From Candidatus Colicola equi (lineage in GTDB: Bacteria > Bacteroidota > Bacteroidia > Bacteroidales > Paludibacteraceae): DNA of 64,000 bases. Of the stretch, positions 62,496 through 64,000 are shown piece by piece; position 1 is the stretch's first letter, and each line of letters starts with the position of its first letter. The translations under genes and the position numbers were made by a program. The stretch lies in assembly GCA_018066175.1 (NCBI GenBank), contig JAGHRV010000007.1, forward strand, positions 19,799 through 83,798, read 5' to 3'. Below the pieces are notes generated by a model. It saw only the letters and a program-made list of their open reading frames with translations. It was not told the origin of the DNA and did no database searches.

Positions 62496-62801
62496 ATGAC
62501 TTCACGCGTATGGTGTAAACCATCCGAAGTCGTAGATGGAAAAGTATTAACCACTAAAAGCTATAAGATTATGGCAAGTCAAACAATTTACGAGTACCTT
62601 CTCTCTAAACAGGCATCAGGCGAAATCAAAGTGCTTTTCGCCTTAGGAGTTCCATGCTGTTATCGTTTTTATTTGGAAATTTATTCCTATCATTTATCAC
62701 ATTTACAACTTTCTCAATTTGAGTTGGCTATAGCATTAAACACCTCAAAACGAACCGTTTTTCGGGCACTGCACACATTGTCTCAGACCATCGAGTATTA
62801 A
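62496..62801 (+). CDS. Small helix-turn-helix protein
   Basis: 101 aa from ATG 62496, or 76 aa from ATG 62571 (MASQTIYEYLLSKQ), which may be the real start. The C-terminus LSQFELAIALNTSKRTVFRALHTLSQ is a clear winged/HTH DNA-recognition motif of the kind found in excisionase or replication-control proteins. It precedes a RepA-like ATPase and may regulate it. Confidence 0.55.
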   Translation: MTSRVWCKPSEVVDGKVLTTKSYKIMASQTIYEYLLSKQASGEIKVLFALGVPCCYRFYLEIYSYHLSHLQLSQFELAIALNTSKRTVFRALHTLSQTIEY

Positions 62802-62861
62802 GCGGCGCGCATTTGCGCGTCACTCAGGTCAAATCTTTTGTGTACCTTTGCAGCGTGAAAT

Positions 62862-62891
62862 CCGCGTGGAGTAATTAACCACGTTAGCGGG
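62862..62891 (+). other. Imperfect hairpin in the leader of the RepA-like gene
   Basis: CCGCGTGG and CCACGTTAGCGG pair around AGTAATTA with a 4-base bulge. A -7-like TACCTTTG lies at 62843-62850 without a clear -33 partner at the usual distance. Confidence 0.35.
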
Positions 62892-62984
62892 AGCATGAAA
62901 CTAACAAGTCTTGCATGACTCTCCGGATTTTACCAAGCACAAACTTTCTCAAGGCTTGGGTAATCAGTGTTTGGTTTTACAAAT

Positions 62985-64000
62985 ATGGACAATGTCCTTG
63001 AAACGTTGCAGAAGTGCCGCATTACGCCCTCTGCAGACATTCAGCCGCATGAGTTTTTGTACTCATGGAACAACAAACCGATGCTTGCCCGTGGTGAACT
63101 AATAGCCATTGGAGGTAAAGCCAAATCCGGTAAGACGTACGTATGCTCTATCTTCGCTGCACTGGCCTCGTGCGAGTCGGTATTAGGCCTCACCGGTCGT
63201 CCCGGAGCGAAAGTGCTGTGGATAGACACGGAGCAGTCCGAGGACTCTACGCAGGAAATCCTTTGTGGACGAATAGGTGCCCTGATCGGGCATACGCCCG
63301 ACCCCGAACAGTATATCGTTTATAACCTGCGGCAGCAACATTGGCAGGACCGACTAACGTTGGTCACATCCGCTATCTGTATGCATACACCTGATCTCGT
63401 CATCTTTGACGGAATACGTGATGTAGTAGGAGATATAAACGACTATCAGCAGGCACAAGATGTAATCACTAAATTACTCTCTATCGCCTCTACGTTCAAC
63501 ACCTGTATTGTTTGCGTTCTGCATCAGAACAAGGCCGTTGAAGACAAAACGCTGCGTGGTGCATTAGGTACCGAGTTGCAGAATAAGTCCTTTGAGACAT
63601 ACGAGTGTACGAAGGACCAAGATACGTTGTTATTTACCATGAAGCAGACCGCTACGCGTAAGTACGACATATTGTCTAAACTCAATTTCTCCGTCAACGA
63701 TGCCGGCCTACCTGAATTGGCACAGATATCTGTACCTGTTCAGTGTGCGACTAAGACCGAGCGCCACCAACCATTCAACCCGGCTTACATGACGAATGGT
63801 CAAATCAATAAGACCAAACTATTTGCCTATATCTTGCCAGAGAAAAAACAAATGACTTGGCAACAATTGAAATCTGTGGTGATGAATGTGATGAACATTG
63901 AGAGCAGTAGTTTTGCAGATAAACTGCTGCACGAGGCATTGGACGAGTCCGCTATCCGATTGGTGGAAGACGAGCAAGGACACAAACAATATGCAAATGC
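62985..64000 (+). CDS. RepA-like AAA_25 ATPase of a mobile element, 3' end outside window
   Basis: Open from ATG 62985 to the window end (338 codons). RecA-fold ATPase: LARGELIAIGGKAKSGKTYVC (Walker A, about residues 34-54), VLWIDTEQSEDS, LVIFDGIRDVVGDINDY (Walker B) and CIVCVLHQNK. It resembles RepA/DnaB-like ATPases of plasmids and integrative mobilisable elements. The C-terminal part (TKLFAYILPEKKQMTWQQL) looks like a winged helix. GC-rich compared with the defence island. A separate mobile element begins here. Confidence 0.85.
   Translation, partial: MDNVLETLQKCRITPSADIQPHEFLYSWNNKPMLARGELIAIGGKAKSGKTYVCSIFAALASCESVLGLTGRPGAKVLWIDTEQSEDSTQEILCGRIGALIGHTPDPEQYIVYNLRQQHWQDRLTLVTSAICMHTPDLVIFDGIRDVVGDINDYQQAQDVITKLLSIASTFNTCIVCVLHQNKAVEDKTLRGALGTELQNKSFETYECTKDQDTLLFTMKQTATRKYDILSKLNFSVNDAGLPELAQISVPVQCATKTERHQPFNPAYMTNGQINKTKLFAYILPEKKQMTWQQLKSVVMNVMNIESSSFADKLLHEALDESAIRLVEDEQGHKQYAN

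Overview
The window comes from the phylum Bacteroidota and most likely the order Bacteroidales. The main evidence is the promoter type: a TTTG box about 20 bases upstream of TAnnTTTG, seen here at least ten times. Shine-Dalgarno sites are weak, the protein families are typical of the group, and small dispersed repeats are abundant. The genus cannot be fixed from the sequence alone. The left 14 kb is relatively GC-rich and conserved. Most of the rest is patchy, often AT-rich accessory DNA.

Layout. (1) 1-11.7 kb is a housekeeping block: a (p)ppGpp synthetase/hydrolase (minus strand, cut by the window edge), a SPOR-type amidase, an MlaD-like MCE protein, dnaA, dnaX, a YgiQ-family radical SAM protein, an M23 peptidase, a Crp/Fnr regulator and a membrane glycosyltransferase. 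(2) 11.7-17 kb is a transition zone: a GxxExxY gene between inverted repeats, threonine dehydrogenase, an exported protein followed by a 43-aa ORF, and a two-gene DUF488 module bracketed by two near-identical promoters. (3) 17-40.4 kb is a surface-glycan locus. It has a Wzt-type ABC ATPase, a full CMP-pseudaminic acid pathway (pseB, pseC, pseF, a pseG-pseH fusion, pseI), a candidate sugar transferase, an unusual adenylation/carrier-protein/acyltransferase set, the UDP-L-FucNAc pathway (fnlA, fnlB, fnlC), an ATP-grasp protein and glycosyltransferases. A small repeat-flanked cassette with a HEPN-like gene interrupts the pse genes.

(4) 40.4-51.8 kb carries a second sugar pathway (fdtA, a hexapeptide acyltransferase and fdtB, for a dTDP-3-amino-3,6-dideoxyhexose) whose genes are pushed apart. 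Between fdtA and the acyltransferase sit two predicted defence modules: an AAA ATPase with a DUF4276/TOPRIM-like protein, and a PD-(D/E)XK-like nuclease with an SMC-like ATPase. Between the acyltransferase and fdtB sit a sulfotransferase-like gene and a 2-hydroxyethylphosphonate pathway (a cytidylyltransferase fused to PEP mutase, phosphonopyruvate decarboxylase, and an Fe-alcohol dehydrogenase). (5) 52-61 kb is a defence island: a 540-aa unknown protein with CxxC pairs, a Septu-like ATPase/HNH pair, McrB/McrC and a DUF2971 protein. Decayed coding fragments lie at both edges, including the last 27 codons of a DegT-type aminotransferase. (6) 61-64 kb holds a four-helix-bundle gene, a wrecked MBOAT acyltransferase, and the start of a mobile-element module (HTH protein and RepA-like ATPase, cut by the window edge).

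Together, regions 3 and 4 would make and export a glycan carrying pseudaminic acid, FucNAc and a 3-amino sugar, probably decorated with acyl or aminoacyl, phosphonate and sulfate groups. Several G7/G8 tracts in reading frames suggest possible phase variation. The most novel candidates are the two ATPase/nuclease-type modules inside the glycan locus, the Septu plus 540-aa protein neighbourhood, the A-domain/ACP/VOC/GNAT glycan-decoration set, and a genome-wide habit of short 6-7-nt repeats and small palindromic elements invading gene ends and reading frames.
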